A stretch of 64,000 nt of DNA, from contig JADLDI010000064.1 of NCBI GenBank assembly GCA_020846745.1, positions 34,358 through 98,357 of the forward strand, read 5' to 3'. Source of the stretch: Bryobacterales bacterium. GTDB taxonomy: Bacteria; Acidobacteriota; Terriglobia; Bryobacterales; Bryobacteraceae. The notes below the pieces were generated by a model that was not told where the DNA came from, searched no databases, and worked only from the letters and a program-made list of their open reading frames with translations. Shown here piece after piece: positions 10,801 through 20,599 of this stretch (within the stretch, counting starts at the first letter, position 1; the number at the start of each line of letters is the position of its first letter). A program made the translations under genes and the position numbers.

Positions 10801-11431
10801 CACTGCTCACGCTCCCCTGCACCAGGAACGAGTTCGCCGCACTCTGGCTCAGGTCGGCCGTCTCCTCGTTCCGTAAAGTCCCCATATTTTCAAAGGCTTG
10901 CGTCGCGGACGCCTGGTTCACGTCCATCCGCTGGAAGTTCGGCCGCCCCCCCTGCTGCGGACCGCCCTGCTGATTTTCTCGCTGCCGGTTACCCGCCGCC
11001 TGCGACCGTTCCGGCCGCGCCCCTGTCTTCGGAGCCACGGCGACCGGTGCGGCCGGTGCCGGAACCGCAGGTGAAGGCGCCGCCGCCGCGCCTGCGGCCA
11101 CCGCCTTCGGCGGAGCCAGAATGGCAGTCAGCTCATCAGCCCTCAGGAACGTCAAATCCCAAGTCGTCGCCTGCGCACCCGCCGCCACCGCCTTCCGCAA
11201 CGGCGCAAACCCCAGCGACTGTACCTCCACCGTCCATTCGCCATCGCCTAAGTTGATGACAAATAGACCGGTTTCGTCACTGGTTGTGACAACCTTCGCC
11301 GTGCCCTGCGTCGCCGTCACCGTCGCACCCGGCAACGGCAGTCCCGAGGCCCGTACCACCCCGCGATACTCCGCCGCCCACGCCGACGACACCATCAGCG
11401 CCGTTAACGCACACAGTTTTCGAAAAGACAT
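7874..11431 (-). CDS. TonB-dependent receptor with carboxypeptidase-regulatory N-terminus and a Gly/Pro/Met-rich insert
   Basis: 1185 aa; N-terminal EYRGVVRASGLPLPGATVTATQ, OmpA/TonB-barrel type strands, C-terminal LTLSLRFRF. Confidence 0.88.
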   Translation of the reverse strand: MSFRKLCALTALMVSSAWAAEYRGVVRASGLPLPGATVTATQGTAKVVTTSDETGLFVINLGDGEWTVEVQSLGFAPLRKAVAAGAQATTWDLTFLRADELTAILAPPKAVAAGAAAAPSPAVPAPAAPVAVAPKTGARPERSQAAGNRQRENQQGGPQQGGRPNFQRMDVNQASATQAFENMGTLRNEETADLSQSAANSFLVQGSVSSAVGMPQQFDWGPPGGMMMMGPGMGPGMGMGPGMGPGGVGPDGQPVGPGGIGMNGDGPPLGPGAMGGPGGFGGPGGPGGGPGGFGGRGGPGGGPGGFGGAGGFGGPGGRPGGGFGGPGGGGFGGRMGAGGGRGPGAGRGEWRGRGGATAFGNNRRDRRLRYMGMTMFNFNDSVWDARQFSVTGAEVAKPDWSSVRGGIMFGGPLKIPKVISAERQIMFTLNYQFGRSRTGTISDPVNMPTALERAGDFSQSQVNGQPVILYDPTTGAPFAGNRIPSTRISPTATALLKYLPMPNLPFAVRNYQTSWSGTNDSHNVNGRVMNVKIGSKDRLNFGLGYQHNSNTSPNLLQFIDTGWGNGLNTNLGWSHTLRTRLINNVQVNFSRMSNLATPYFANVQDVAGQLGISGVSGLPMNWGPPTLRFVNYASLTDGNYSSNRNQTFGIGDMFMWIHGTHNTSFGANFRRMQMNQLADANGRGTWSFNGAATGLVVNGAVQSGTGYDLADFLLGYATTSSIRYGNPDKYFRSSAWDFHVNDDWRLHPKFTLNYGLRWDYGTPVTELNNRLVNILPANGFSTVSAVAPGGQLPNALINPDKNNFSPRIGFAYRPWGQRSVVIRGGYGVYYNTSVYNIIASNLAQQPPFAQVLNAAGTATNPLLLSSGFNMPAGASGLGTYAIDPNYRVGYAQTWSLSLQRELPFSLFGTVGYLGTKGTRLDQQFIPNSVAPGLPQSTLPTGFIYQTSNGNSIYHAAQFQLNRRMRSGLGWYTSYQLSKSIDNAGTGGRGQGGTPVAQNWLDYSAERGLSSFDSRHNLSLNVQYSTAMGVRGGTLMQGWTGRLLRDWTVNSMLSFRSGSPFTATVRTQVLGTAVSNTVRANATGLPVAAEGMLFNTAAFSQPAAGQWGNAGRNTIPGPSLLFLNGGVGRVFRFGERRSLDIQMQGQNVLNRVVISGWGTVLGALNYGVATNASPMRKLTLSLRFRF
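10385..10775 (-). repeat. Low-complexity GPGG/GPGM/GGFGG coding repeat inside the TonB receptor gene
   Basis: Degenerate tandem codons encoding GPGMGPGMGMGPGMGPGG ... GGPGGFGGPGGPGGGPGGFGGRGGPGG. Confidence 0.85.
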
Positions 11432-11562
11432 TCAGATCCGGCCTACACTAGAAGGTACCGCGCGCACCTGTCGCGGTTACCCCATTCCCCACGGCTTTAC
11501 GCAAATTTACAGGCCGGCTTAAGTGATGCACGCAAAGCGGCTCAACCAGCACTGGTACAGTG

Positions 11563-12186
11563 TCAGTCGAATACCGTCGGCCCACCCAAATTCCGCAGCG
11601 AATCGAAAGCGAACCGGATCTGTTCCGGCAGCGTGCGCGTCAGCGACAACGCCGGAATCTCGTCTTCCCCAAAGAAACCCACCTCCGTCGTTTCCACGCT
11701 CACCGCCGCGGCTCCACCCACCAGTTCGCAAAGGAACAGCAGCTTAAATGCATGGAACGGGATCGCCGGATGCCCATGTTTGTTCCGATCCCAACACGCG
11801 AGCAGCTTCACCGCCTTTACCTCATACCCGGATTCTTCCCGGACCTCGCGCTCCACCGACTCCGCCGCGCTCTGCCCCACATCCGCCCATCCGCCGGGGA
11901 ACGTCCACCCGCCATCTTCCGCCTCCCGCACCAGCAGCAGACGGCCGTCCTGAAACACCGCCGCCCGCACGTCCACCTTGGGCGTTCCATACCCGCGTTC
12001 GGCCGCGAACAACTCCTTCGCCAGCGCGACCGCCTCGGCCTCCTCCCCCGCCATCATCCCCGCCGCGATCTCAGCCAGTTCCGTGTAACGCTCCAGATCG
12101 TACGCGTTCTGCGAATAGCTAATACCCGTCTGTGCGATCGCTTGAATCCGCTGCGCAATCGAGATCCAATCCATCCGTGTCTTCAT
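11563..12186 (-). CDS. NUDIX hydrolase with N-terminal Nudix_N-like domain
   Basis: 207 aa; Nudix box GGWADVGQSAAESVEREVREESGYE. Confidence 0.92.
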   Translation of the reverse strand: MKTRMDWISIAQRIQAIAQTGISYSQNAYDLERYTELAEIAAGMMAGEEAEAVALAKELFAAERGYGTPKVDVRAAVFQDGRLLLVREAEDGGWTFPGGWADVGQSAAESVEREVREESGYEVKAVKLLACWDRNKHGHPAIPFHAFKLLFLCELVGGAAAVSVETTEVGFFGEDEIPALSLTRTLPEQIRFAFDSLRNLGGPTVFD

Positions 12187-12192
12187 CGAACA

Positions 12193-12984
12193 TCACCACG
12201 ACGCGCGAAGCGTCAACGCAGTCCAACCACCCATCGCCCGCGATCCGCCATCATGCATCCCCAGATGCAAATACGCTTGCTTCACGTCCTCTTCCACACC
12301 GCAAGGTATGCCGGACAAAATCAGCGTCCCCCGGCTAGCCACTCGCCTCACAATCACTCCAGCCATCTCGATCAAAGGAGCCGCCAACACATTCGCCACC
12401 ACCAGCGGCCACACGCCCTCCACCGCATCCGGACCTCCATGCACCAACCGCACCCTGTCACCTAACCCGTTCAGCCGCGCGTTCCCCGCCGCCACTGCAA
12501 TCGCCCCACCGTCGATATCCACCCCCACCGCTCGCGCAACGCCCAACTTCAGAGCGCACAACGCAAGAACGCCCGACCCGGTCCCCACATCCAATATGTC
12601 CTCAATTCGCTCCACTCCAACCAACTCTTCGATCGCCTCAATACACAGCGCGGTAGTCGGGTGATGTCCCGTCCCAAACGCGCCCGAATCCATCAGCCTC
12701 ACCGCATTCGGCGCATCCGCCATCTCCGGCCCACCAATCACCAGCCCCCCAATCCGAGCCGGCCGCGCACTCAACAGCCAAACCGACCCATCGTCCCGCT
12801 CCACGGCCCGCGCAATCGAGACACTCGCGCCGGCCATCAGCCGTTTCAACCGCTCCGGCAACACCGCGTCCGGCAAAATTGCAGCAATCCCCTCGCCAAC
12901 CGCCTCCACATCCAGCGCCCCCAACTCCACCAACACCTCCAGCGCTTCCTCTGGCGGCGTCAAAATATCAGCACGATAAGGCAC
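12193..12984 (-). CDS. prmA: Ribosomal protein L11 methyltransferase-like
   Basis: 263 aa; GAFGTGHHPTTALCIEAIE, DVGTGSGVLALCALKLG, VVANVLAAPL. Confidence 0.85.
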   Translation of the reverse strand: MPYRADILTPPEEALEVLVELGALDVEAVGEGIAAILPDAVLPERLKRLMAGASVSIARAVERDDGSVWLLSARPARIGGLVIGGPEMADAPNAVRLMDSGAFGTGHHPTTALCIEAIEELVGVERIEDILDVGTGSGVLALCALKLGVARAVGVDIDGGAIAVAAGNARLNGLGDRVRLVHGGPDAVEGVWPLVVANVLAAPLIEMAGVIVRRVASRGTLILSGIPCGVEEDVKQAYLHLGMHDGGSRAMGGWTALTLRASW

Positions 12985-13225
12985 GGTATTGTTGCGCTAA
13001 TACCCAGTCCCGCCGCGCATACATCGATTCGTCCGTAGCCGGCTCGCCGGTCGTTACCTCGAACCCTTCCGACGCCATAAAAATCGCGAAGTTACCGCTT
13101 CCGGTGCCCACGTCCAGTACCGCCGCACCGGGCGCCAGGTTCAACTCCTTCAACGCCCGTGCCCCGTCCGTCGCCACTATCCCATAACGCGGCCCCATCG
13201 TGTCCGCCGCTGTTGCCGCACTCAT
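12968..13225 (-). pseudogene. Truncated class I SAM-dependent methyltransferase (85 aa)
   Basis: Has motif I (VLDVGTGSGNFAIFMASEGFEVTTGE) but stops after ARRDWVLAQQYRALSC, running into the prmA start region; the rest of the fold is missing. Confidence 0.7.
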
Positions 13226-14145
13226 TCAGCAACCTCCCCGGCCGCCGCTGCCCGCTCTAATTCCGCAATATCGAACTTTTTCATCTTCAGAAACGCCCTC
13301 GTCACCCGCTGCGCCCGAGCCTTGTCGCCACCGCCCAGCAATCGTCCCATCGTCGTCGGAGTAACTTGCCACGATACGCCGTACCTGTCTTTTATCCACC
13401 CGCACTGCCCGGCATCCGGATTAGCCGCCAGCTTATCCCAGAAGTAATCGATCTCTGCCTGCGTATCGCACGGCACCATCAACGAAACCGCTTCATTGAA
13501 CGCAAACTTATGGTCGTGCGCGGAATCCAAAGCCCCGAATTGCTGCCCGGCCAGCGTAAACTCCGCATATCGCACCGTTCCCGGAACCTCGGGCGCTTCT
13601 CCCTCGCCGTGGCGCAACATCACATCCGCGTTCGACATCAAAAGGCCCGAGCTATTCGGCGCATCCGCAAAAACCGACGCGTAATAGTTGATCGCCTCTT
13701 CCGCTTTCCCCAATACGCTACCCGCAAACAGCAGCACCGGTGTCACCACCTGGCCGATCATCTTGCCGCCGGCGTGCGAAACCTGCCACGACAACCCGAA
13801 CCGGTCTTCCAACCACCCGAACCGTTGGCTGAACGGATACGTATCCAGCGGCATCAGCGCCTTGCCGCCTTCTGCCAACCGTTCCCACACCCTGTCCACT
13901 TCCTCCACCGTGTCGCACTTGATATGGAACGAAATCGACGGGTTGAACCGGAACAGCGGACCCGCGCTGATCGCCATAAACGGCTGCCCGCCCAACGTAA
14001 ACGAAACCAGATCGCAGTCGCCCGAAGGCGTCTCAGACAGCTTGGTCACGCCGTCAATCCGCGAGTTGGGAATCGCCGACACATACAGTTCCGCCGCCTC
14101 GCGCGCCTCTTTGTCGAACCACAGATGTGGCGTAATCTTTTGCAT
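13222..14145 (-). CDS. VOC family protein, two PhnB-like (3-dmu-9_3-mt) domains
   Basis: 307 aa; two copies of the PhnB-like module ([35 protein letters not shown] / [12 protein letters not shown]). Confidence 0.9.
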   Translation of the reverse strand: MQKITPHLWFDKEAREAAELYVSAIPNSRIDGVTKLSETPSGDCDLVSFTLGGQPFMAISAGPLFRFNPSISFHIKCDTVEEVDRVWERLAEGGKALMPLDTYPFSQRFGWLEDRFGLSWQVSHAGGKMIGQVVTPVLLFAGSVLGKAEEAINYYASVFADAPNSSGLLMSNADVMLRHGEGEAPEVPGTVRYAEFTLAGQQFGALDSAHDHKFAFNEAVSLMVPCDTQAEIDYFWDKLAANPDAGQCGWIKDRYGVSWQVTPTTMGRLLGGGDKARAQRVTRAFLKMKKFDIAELERAAAAGEVAE

Positions 14146-14265
14146 AATCCTCCGATCGTAGATGCGATCACAGGATTATACCGGAATGCGTCAGCTCAAC
14201 CCTACCGCCGGACACCACCGCCGGACGCCGCTGCCCCGCTCAAAACCCCTCCACCGTCAAATGCG

Positions 14266-16641
14266 TCAGGACTTCTCAAATGCGGCACTCGACTCTGTCT
14301 GTTCCAACGCTCCGCCTTTCGCCGCCCGAACAGCCGGTGCAATTGTTTCTAACACTCGGTATAACTCCTGCCGGTCGATAGGCTTCGTGATAAACCCATC
14401 CATGCCCGCATTCAGGCAAGCGTCACGGTCGCTGGTATAGGCATGCGCGGTCATCGCGATGATCGGGATTCGTTCTGCCGGACCCGCATTACCACGAATC
14501 GCCCGGGTACATTGCAAGCCATCCATCACTGGCATTTGTACATCCATGAGAATGACATCGAATCGTCTTGCTTCGAGTGCTTTCAACACCTCTACGCCGT
14601 TGTGGGCCGCATACACCTCGTGGCCTTGCCTTTCAAGCAACCGTACGGCAAGGCGCTCGTTGACGGAATTGTCCTCGGCCAGCAGGATGCGAAGGGAAGT
14701 CGCGCCTGCGCGATCAGTCAGGCTTCCCGACAACGGCATCGGTTCCGTACTCCTGCCAAGCAGCCGCAAAAGCACGTTCTTCAGATCGCTCCTGATTACT
14801 GGTTTTACGAGATATCGTTGAACACCGAGTTGTCGGCAATGTGCTGCATGCCCCGCCAAATCGAGTGACGTCAGCATCACGATCGCCGGAGCCCTGTCGC
14901 CGTGTTCTGCTCGTATCGCCGCCGCGACGGCGAATCCATCCATAACAGGCATCTGCGCGTCGAGCAGCACTAATTCGAAAGGGTTCCCCGACGAGCGGGC
15001 CATGGCAAGGCTGCCGAGCGCCGCTAAACCATCTGAAGCCGATTCCGTAACCATCCCCCATCGTAGAAGCATTTTCTCCAGAATCTTCCGATTCAGCTCA
15101 TTGTCGTCGACGATCAACGATCTCCTGCCTTTGAGCGCCGCCGAAGGCAAGGCCGGACGCTCGTCGCTTACGGCTCCCGTTGCCACCGTGAAATGAAACT
15201 GCGATCCTTTCCCGAGTTCGCTCTCGACATGAATGCGGCCGCCCATTAGCTCAACCAGCTTTGTGCAGATCGCCAGCCCTAATCCCGTGCCGCCGTATCT
15301 TCGCGTAGTCGATCCGTCCGCTTGGACGAACGGTGCGAAGATGATCTTCTGCTGCTCCGCAGATAATCCGATTCCTGTATCTTCTATCGTGAAATGCAGG
15401 AACGTTCTCTTTCCAGCCTGTTCGGCTGAAAGCTTAACTGCGACGTGTCCGCGCTCGGTAAACTTGATTGCATTCCCTACTAAATTCATGAGCACTTGCC
15501 GCAATCGCACCGGGTCGCCGCCAACTAACTCGGGTACGGCCGGCCCAATCTCGCAAAGCAACTCAAGGCCCTTCTTATGCGCACTGGCCGCCAGCGTCCG
15601 CAGCGTCTGTCCCGCCACTTCCGCCGGGTCGAATTCCACTTCGTTCAGCGCCAGCTTACCCGCTTCGATTTTTGAGAAGTCGAGAATATCGTTAAGCAGC
15701 GCCAGCAACGACTCGGATGATACCTGCACCGACCTCAAGTAATCGCGTTGCTCTTCGGTAAGGTTGGTATCGAGAGCCAGTTGATTCATTCCGATGATCC
15801 CGTTCATCGGCGTCCGTATTTCGTGACTCATGTTGGCCAAAAACTCCGACTTCAGCCGGGTGGCGCCTTCGGCCCGGTGCAATGCTACTTCCAACTGTTC
15901 GTTCCGCGCGGCCAGCGCACGCGCGGTCTCCGACAATTTTCGCTCCGCCTCCAACAGTTTTTGCGTGGCCTCGCTGGCGCGATTCACCGCCGGCCGGAAC
16001 ACCAACCGTCCCTCTGAAACAAGAATTGCCACTGTGCCTAGAAACAGCATCAACTCGATCAGGCGTAATCGCATCACGCGTTGCTTCGCCTCGCCATCGT
16101 ACAGCGACACGATTTCGTCCATCTGCCGAACAAACGGACCTTCGTTCGCCAGCAGTGCCTGAACCGCTTCTCCCGGCGGTGCGCCCCTGATGTCGGTTTC
16201 AATCGATCTTTGTATCGACTCTGCCGAGGCCACCATCGCCCGGAAATACGGAGCAATGGCTCGGAATTTCCCCGCCACAGCGGGGCTGTTCTTGCCAGGC
16301 AACCCCAAACCCTCATCGCCTTCCTGGAGCGCGCGATGACAGTAAGTCCATAGCTTCAGCGTTTCCCTGAATTCCTCCAGCCGGTTCCGCCGCGTTTCGA
16401 TCGCTGAAAACCTGTTAGTCAGGGTCAACGCGGTCTTCGACAGCCGCTGGCTCAACATGCGCTGCCGGCCCGAGACATTCACCACGCGAGAGTCGTTGGA
16501 TTGTTGAGCGAGTGCGAGTTGAATAATTATCTGTCCCACCAGCGATAGCACTGCCACCGCGCTCAGCGCGGCTACGTAAAGCAGTCGCAATCGGCTCACA
16601 TCGGCCAGGTCGTACTGCTCGCCATCCTCGACGCGCCTCAT
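14266..16641 (-). CDS. Hybrid sensor histidine kinase with PilJ/NarX-like sensory N-terminus and two receiver domains
   Basis: 791 aa; [17 protein letters not shown] (type IV pili transducer/P-box-like), [17 protein letters not shown]-box, [18 protein letters not shown], two REC domains ([26 protein letters not shown]). Confidence 0.93.
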   Translation of the reverse strand: MRRVEDGEQYDLADVSRLRLLYVAALSAVAVLSLVGQIIIQLALAQQSNDSRVVNVSGRQRMLSQRLSKTALTLTNRFSAIETRRNRLEEFRETLKLWTYCHRALQEGDEGLGLPGKNSPAVAGKFRAIAPYFRAMVASAESIQRSIETDIRGAPPGEAVQALLANEGPFVRQMDEIVSLYDGEAKQRVMRLRLIELMLFLGTVAILVSEGRLVFRPAVNRASEATQKLLEAERKLSETARALAARNEQLEVALHRAEGATRLKSEFLANMSHEIRTPMNGIIGMNQLALDTNLTEEQRDYLRSVQVSSESLLALLNDILDFSKIEAGKLALNEVEFDPAEVAGQTLRTLAASAHKKGLELLCEIGPAVPELVGGDPVRLRQVLMNLVGNAIKFTERGHVAVKLSAEQAGKRTFLHFTIEDTGIGLSAEQQKIIFAPFVQADGSTTRRYGGTGLGLAICTKLVELMGGRIHVESELGKGSQFHFTVATGAVSDERPALPSAALKGRRSLIVDDNELNRKILEKMLLRWGMVTESASDGLAALGSLAMARSSGNPFELVLLDAQMPVMDGFAVAAAIRAEHGDRAPAIVMLTSLDLAGHAAHCRQLGVQRYLVKPVIRSDLKNVLLRLLGRSTEPMPLSGSLTDRAGATSLRILLAEDNSVNERLAVRLLERQGHEVYAAHNGVEVLKALEARRFDVILMDVQMPVMDGLQCTRAIRGNAGPAERIPIIAMTAHAYTSDRDACLNAGMDGFITKPIDRQELYRVLETIAPAVRAAKGGALEQTESSAAFEKS

Positions 16642-16937
16642 CGCTTCACCGCCTCGGCGCTACGCTTCGGCCCGCTCCTGAATCGCCGCCTCCCGCGCCC
16701 TGGGGTCTCCTGCCGGCTTATCACCCGCTTGCTTCGTCCGGTCGACCTTCTTAGTAACCGTTTTGAACCTCCTGCGCATCGCCGTTCGCTGCTCTTTCGA
16801 GCGGGCGCGGCCCGTCCGTGTGGTTTGCGAATCCGAGGCAACCTGCAGAACCCTGCAAGCTTGCGCGCCTGTTTAGACTTATCGTTTACAGCAGGCTGGT
16901 ATTTACGCCAAGTGAATCGAAAACTGAAGCGCGTTGC

Positions 16938-17357
16938 CTACCGTGGATACGGGTGCCCTCTCAACGTCGTAAACGCCCGGTACACCTGCTCGGCCAGCAT
17001 CGCCCGCGCGAGCTCATGCGGAAACGTCATCGGCGACAGCGACAACAACAGGTCCGCCCGCGGCTTCCAACTCCCCGGCAAACCGTCCGCCCCGCCGATC
17101 ACAAATACCAGATCCCGCCCTTCCATCTCCATCCGTTCCACCAAAGCCGTAAACTGCGCTGAATCGTAGCGCTTGCCCCCAGGGTCCAGCAGTACCTTAT
17201 AAGCAGCGCTCGCCTTATCCCACCAGTCTTCCCTGCCCTCAACAATTTCCCGCATCTCGCACTTGCCGTACCGACTCGCGCGTTTCATAAACTCCGCCGC
17301 AAACGCGTTCAAATTCGCGTCCCGCGCCTTGCCGATATAAAGTACCGTTACCTTCAC
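16938..17357 (-). CDS. rlmH: 23S rRNA (pseudouridine1915-N3)-methyltransferase RlmH
   Basis: VKVTVLYIGKARD...DLVFVIGGADGLPGS...LSLSPMTFPHELARAMLAEQVYRAFTTLRGHPYPR; GTG start at 17357. Confidence 0.93.
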   Translation of the reverse strand: MKVTVLYIGKARDANLNAFAAEFMKRASRYGKCEMREIVEGREDWWDKASAAYKVLLDPGGKRYDSAQFTALVERMEMEGRDLVFVIGGADGLPGSWKPRADLLLSLSPMTFPHELARAMLAEQVYRAFTTLRGHPYPR

Positions 17358-17400
17358 TACCGTTCTGCGTATGCCACAATCATCCGCGTAACTGTGCGGG

Positions 17401-19527
17401 CTACTGCCCATCCGTCTCCGGCGGCCGCTGTATCCACGCCAGCACCGGCTTACTGCACACCCGTTCCGCCGGATTATCGACCCCCGCGCCGCAAACCCGA
17501 ACCTCCGTCGACATCGTCGGCAAATCGCCCGGTATCTGGAAGTTCACCTGTTGCACGCCCGGCACACCCTGTACCGGACCCGCATAGGCCGGCACTTCAA
17601 TCTCCCGATCGTGGATCCGTGCCGTGATCTTCCCGAACGCCGGTTGCGGCAACCCGGTCGCATACACCACCAGGTAATTCCCCGTCAGTTCCGGTACTGC
17701 CTGCGAGTTCACATCGCCGTTCTGGTTATAGATGCCGGCCGGCAGGATCGTAGGCGCCGCCGCCGCAAACTGTACCGTCTGCATCGCCGACAAAACGTTA
17801 TCTCGAGTGATCTGCAACTGCGCACTCGTGCGCCGCCCTAACTCGATCGGAACCAGCACGGTCAGCGTATCTTCTGTGGTGGTCACGTTCCGCTTCATCA
17901 CTTGCGCTTCCATTCCATCGAGCGTCACGCGAACCGCTTCGCCCACCAGCCGCCGCCCCGTAATTATGGCGAACGATCCCACCACAAACGGGCCGGCACT
18001 CGTCACCACCGGCGGATCCGGCAGTGGATCGGTCACCGTGAGCGTCACCGGCAGCACCCGCGTGCCCGCTATCGGACCCGCATCGATCATCAGGTTCGCC
18101 GTGTAGACCCCCTTCGCCAGTTTCTCCGGCACCGCCGACACGATCACTGTCGCGTTGTTCGTCCCGGCTTCCGGCGACACCTTCAACCAGTTCGCGCCGC
18201 TTGTGTATTGCGGCGTCGCGCTCCACACCATCAACCCGCCATTGTCGTTTAGTATCCGCACATACTTCTGGTAAAACCCTGCCCTGCCCTGCGGAGCCGT
18301 GAAGCTCAACTGTTGCCCGTCTACAAACAACCGCGGGAAATACGGTTGGTTGCAGTCGCGCAACACCGTGCAGTCCACCGGCGGCGGAACGTTCAGGAAT
18401 CGTAGAATCGGCTGGCTCGTGGATGCCGTGCCCACCGTCGAGATCGGCGCGAAGCTCACCGCCGCCGATGCTATCGCTTCCGGCGTATTCGCCGGCAGCG
18501 AAACAAACGTCGGAATCTGCGCCGTCTCGATCGAGTAAGCGTTCGAGTCCATCACTTCATACACCGCCCAACCCTGGCCGTTCTGTAACCGGACCTCGCT
18601 TACCGAATTGAATGTCGTGTTCTGCGTCACCGCGGCCGGGTTGAAAACAGGCGTGTCACCCCCGCCGTTCACGTCAGGATTCGGCACCCTCGCCAACAAC
18701 AGCGACCCCTGCAACGTCGGGCCGTACACGCCACCGCTCACCGTCATTCCGAAATCGCCCCCTGAGGTCGGCGTCGCACCCGACGACCCCACAACCACAT
18801 CGGGCACAAACACTCGTGCAGTCGCCGGAAATCCCGAATATTTCAACATCACCCGTACGCCGTTCTGCGTCCCCGGCGCGCGTTTGGTGAATGACGCCGG
18901 CATGCCCTCGGTCACTCGTAGCGACGAGGCCACCGTCCCCGCCTGGATCAGGTCCGTAAAAGAAATCTCTTCTGGCAGGTTCGACCCGCGGCATAGAATC
19001 CGTGCCACTGTCGTATTCGCATACAAACCCCGCATCGGCACCGCGATCGTCACTAGACTGTTTCGAATCCCGATACCTGTCCGTCCATCTGTCGATAGCT
19101 GAGCAGTCACCGCCGACCGTTCCAGATTCGGCGCAACCGCCACGCGAACATTCGAAATGCGAAGAATGGCTTGCCCGTTCGCCGGCATCGTAAATGAAAA
19201 TATGGGGAAGGTTACCGTATTCGCATTGATCAGGAGTGCGGACCCTAGTATCTGCTGCTCCACCCCAACGGGATTCTCGAGCGTCATGCGAACGTCCACC
19301 GATTCGCCGCTCAACCGGTTGGTCACCGGCCGCGAAACGAACAAGGTTAGTGAACCCGACACGGTCTGGCTTGCCGCTCCCGTGCAGTTCAAAGCGACCA
19401 CACCCGCGAGTTCGGTTAAACCCTCCGAGCGGATCTGTAAGGGCTCGGCCGTCGCGTCGCAGACGATTTGTGGCTGCAACTGAGCGAACCCCGGTAAAGC
19501 GAATAGCAGGCAAAACAACCACCGCAT
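17401..19527 (-). CDS. Secreted Ig/BACON-like protein with TIGR03437 (Solibacter) C-terminal domain
   Basis: 708 aa; C-terminal YNQNGDVNSQAVPELTGNYLVVYATGLPQP...VQQVNFQIPGDLP is typical of TIGR03437. Confidence 0.8.
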   Translation of the reverse strand: MRWLFCLLFALPGFAQLQPQIVCDATAEPLQIRSEGLTELAGVVALNCTGAASQTVSGSLTLFVSRPVTNRLSGESVDVRMTLENPVGVEQQILGSALLINANTVTFPIFSFTMPANGQAILRISNVRVAVAPNLERSAVTAQLSTDGRTGIGIRNSLVTIAVPMRGLYANTTVARILCRGSNLPEEISFTDLIQAGTVASSLRVTEGMPASFTKRAPGTQNGVRVMLKYSGFPATARVFVPDVVVGSSGATPTSGGDFGMTVSGGVYGPTLQGSLLLARVPNPDVNGGGDTPVFNPAAVTQNTTFNSVSEVRLQNGQGWAVYEVMDSNAYSIETAQIPTFVSLPANTPEAIASAAVSFAPISTVGTASTSQPILRFLNVPPPVDCTVLRDCNQPYFPRLFVDGQQLSFTAPQGRAGFYQKYVRILNDNGGLMVWSATPQYTSGANWLKVSPEAGTNNATVIVSAVPEKLAKGVYTANLMIDAGPIAGTRVLPVTLTVTDPLPDPPVVTSAGPFVVGSFAIITGRRLVGEAVRVTLDGMEAQVMKRNVTTTEDTLTVLVPIELGRRTSAQLQITRDNVLSAMQTVQFAAAAPTILPAGIYNQNGDVNSQAVPELTGNYLVVYATGLPQPAFGKITARIHDREIEVPAYAGPVQGVPGVQQVNFQIPGDLPTMSTEVRVCGAGVDNPAERVCSKPVLAWIQRPPETDGQ

Positions 19528-19546
19528 GACTCAATTCTAGTACTTC

Positions 19547-20584
19547 TCACAGGATCGTCCGGTACGCTTGCCGCGCTAACGCTCCGACACTTGTATGCAA
19601 TCTTGCGAATCGTTCGTCCTTCGTCAATCCCTCTACCCACCGCACGTAGATCTGTTGCAGGATCACCGCCAGCTTGAACAGTCCGTACGCATAGTAGTAC
19701 TCCGGCCGGTCGATCCGCCGCGCAGTTCGTTTCGCATAATTCGCAATAAATTCTTCCCGGCTGTAAAACCCCGGATGCTGTGTCGGAGAAAATCCCGCCA
19801 TCTGGAGTTCATCCGGATCGTTCGGCTCCACCCAATAGGCGAGTGCGCTCCCGAGATCCATGAGGGGATCTCCCACAGTCGCCATTTCCCAATCCAGTAC
19901 CGCGACAATCCGCCCCGGCAGTTCTGAATCTAGTATCAGATTATCGAGTTTGTAGTCATTGTGGATCAGCGACGCGCCAACCTCCGTAGGCCGTTGATCC
20001 CATAGGAACTTAGCAACATATTCCATTTCGTGAATATATTGTGTCTTCGAGCCCTCCCACCGCCGCGTCCACCCTTCAATCTGCCGCGTCACATACCCCT
20101 GCGGCTTCCCCAACCCCGCCAGCCCGGCCCGCTGCAGTTCCAGCAGGTGCAGGTCCGCCAGCCCCCCCACCACAGAATCCGACAGAATCCGACAGTTCTC
20201 CCGATTACCCAGATAAGGCGGCGTGAGGTCTTTGCGCAAAACGAACCCAATCCGCCGCTCCATCAGGTAGAACGGCGCCCCCAGCACCGACTCGTCCTCA
20301 CAGAACACCAGCGGCTTCGGCGCCGGCGCGTACACTCTATGCAGCGGGTCCAACACCCGGAACTCCCGCCCCATGTCATGCGCGCTCTTCACCCTCGACC
20401 CAAACGGCGGCCGCCGCAAAACCCATTCCGCTCCCGGCGTCTTCACCAGATAGGTAAGGTTCGAGTGCCCCGCCGGGAACTGCTCAATTCCCAGCACCGG
20501 CATGTGTAGATAGGCCGCCAGCCGCTCGGCATCCAACTCCTCGCCGGGACGGGGCGGCGCGGTCCCGTTCAGGTCGCGCGGCAT
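19547..20584 (-). CDS. Phosphotransferase (APH) family protein
   Basis: 345 aa; GHSNLTYLV, SLIHNDYKLDNLIL, AVLDWEMATVGDPLMDLG. Confidence 0.93.
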   Translation of the reverse strand: MPRDLNGTAPPRPGEELDAERLAAYLHMPVLGIEQFPAGHSNLTYLVKTPGAEWVLRRPPFGSRVKSAHDMGREFRVLDPLHRVYAPAPKPLVFCEDESVLGAPFYLMERRIGFVLRKDLTPPYLGNRENCRILSDSVVGGLADLHLLELQRAGLAGLGKPQGYVTRQIEGWTRRWEGSKTQYIHEMEYVAKFLWDQRPTEVGASLIHNDYKLDNLILDSELPGRIVAVLDWEMATVGDPLMDLGSALAYWVEPNDPDELQMAGFSPTQHPGFYSREEFIANYAKRTARRIDRPEYYYAYGLFKLAVILQQIYVRWVEGLTKDERFARLHTSVGALARQAYRTIL

Positions 20585-20599
20585 AGTTCGGTCGATCTA

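Noticed and set aside
10347-10973. Plus-strand 208 aa Pro-rich ORF
   Set aside because: Antisense to the Gly-rich region of the TonB receptor; composition is a mirror artefact of GGN codons.
11560-12465. Plus-strand 301 aa ORF
   Set aside because: Antisense to NUDIX and prmA genes with clear motifs; Arg/His/Pro-rich artefact of high GC.
16638-16841. 67 aa Arg-rich minus ORF upstream of the hybrid kinase
   Set aside because: Low-complexity basic sequence with no recognisable motif; not supported as a gene.
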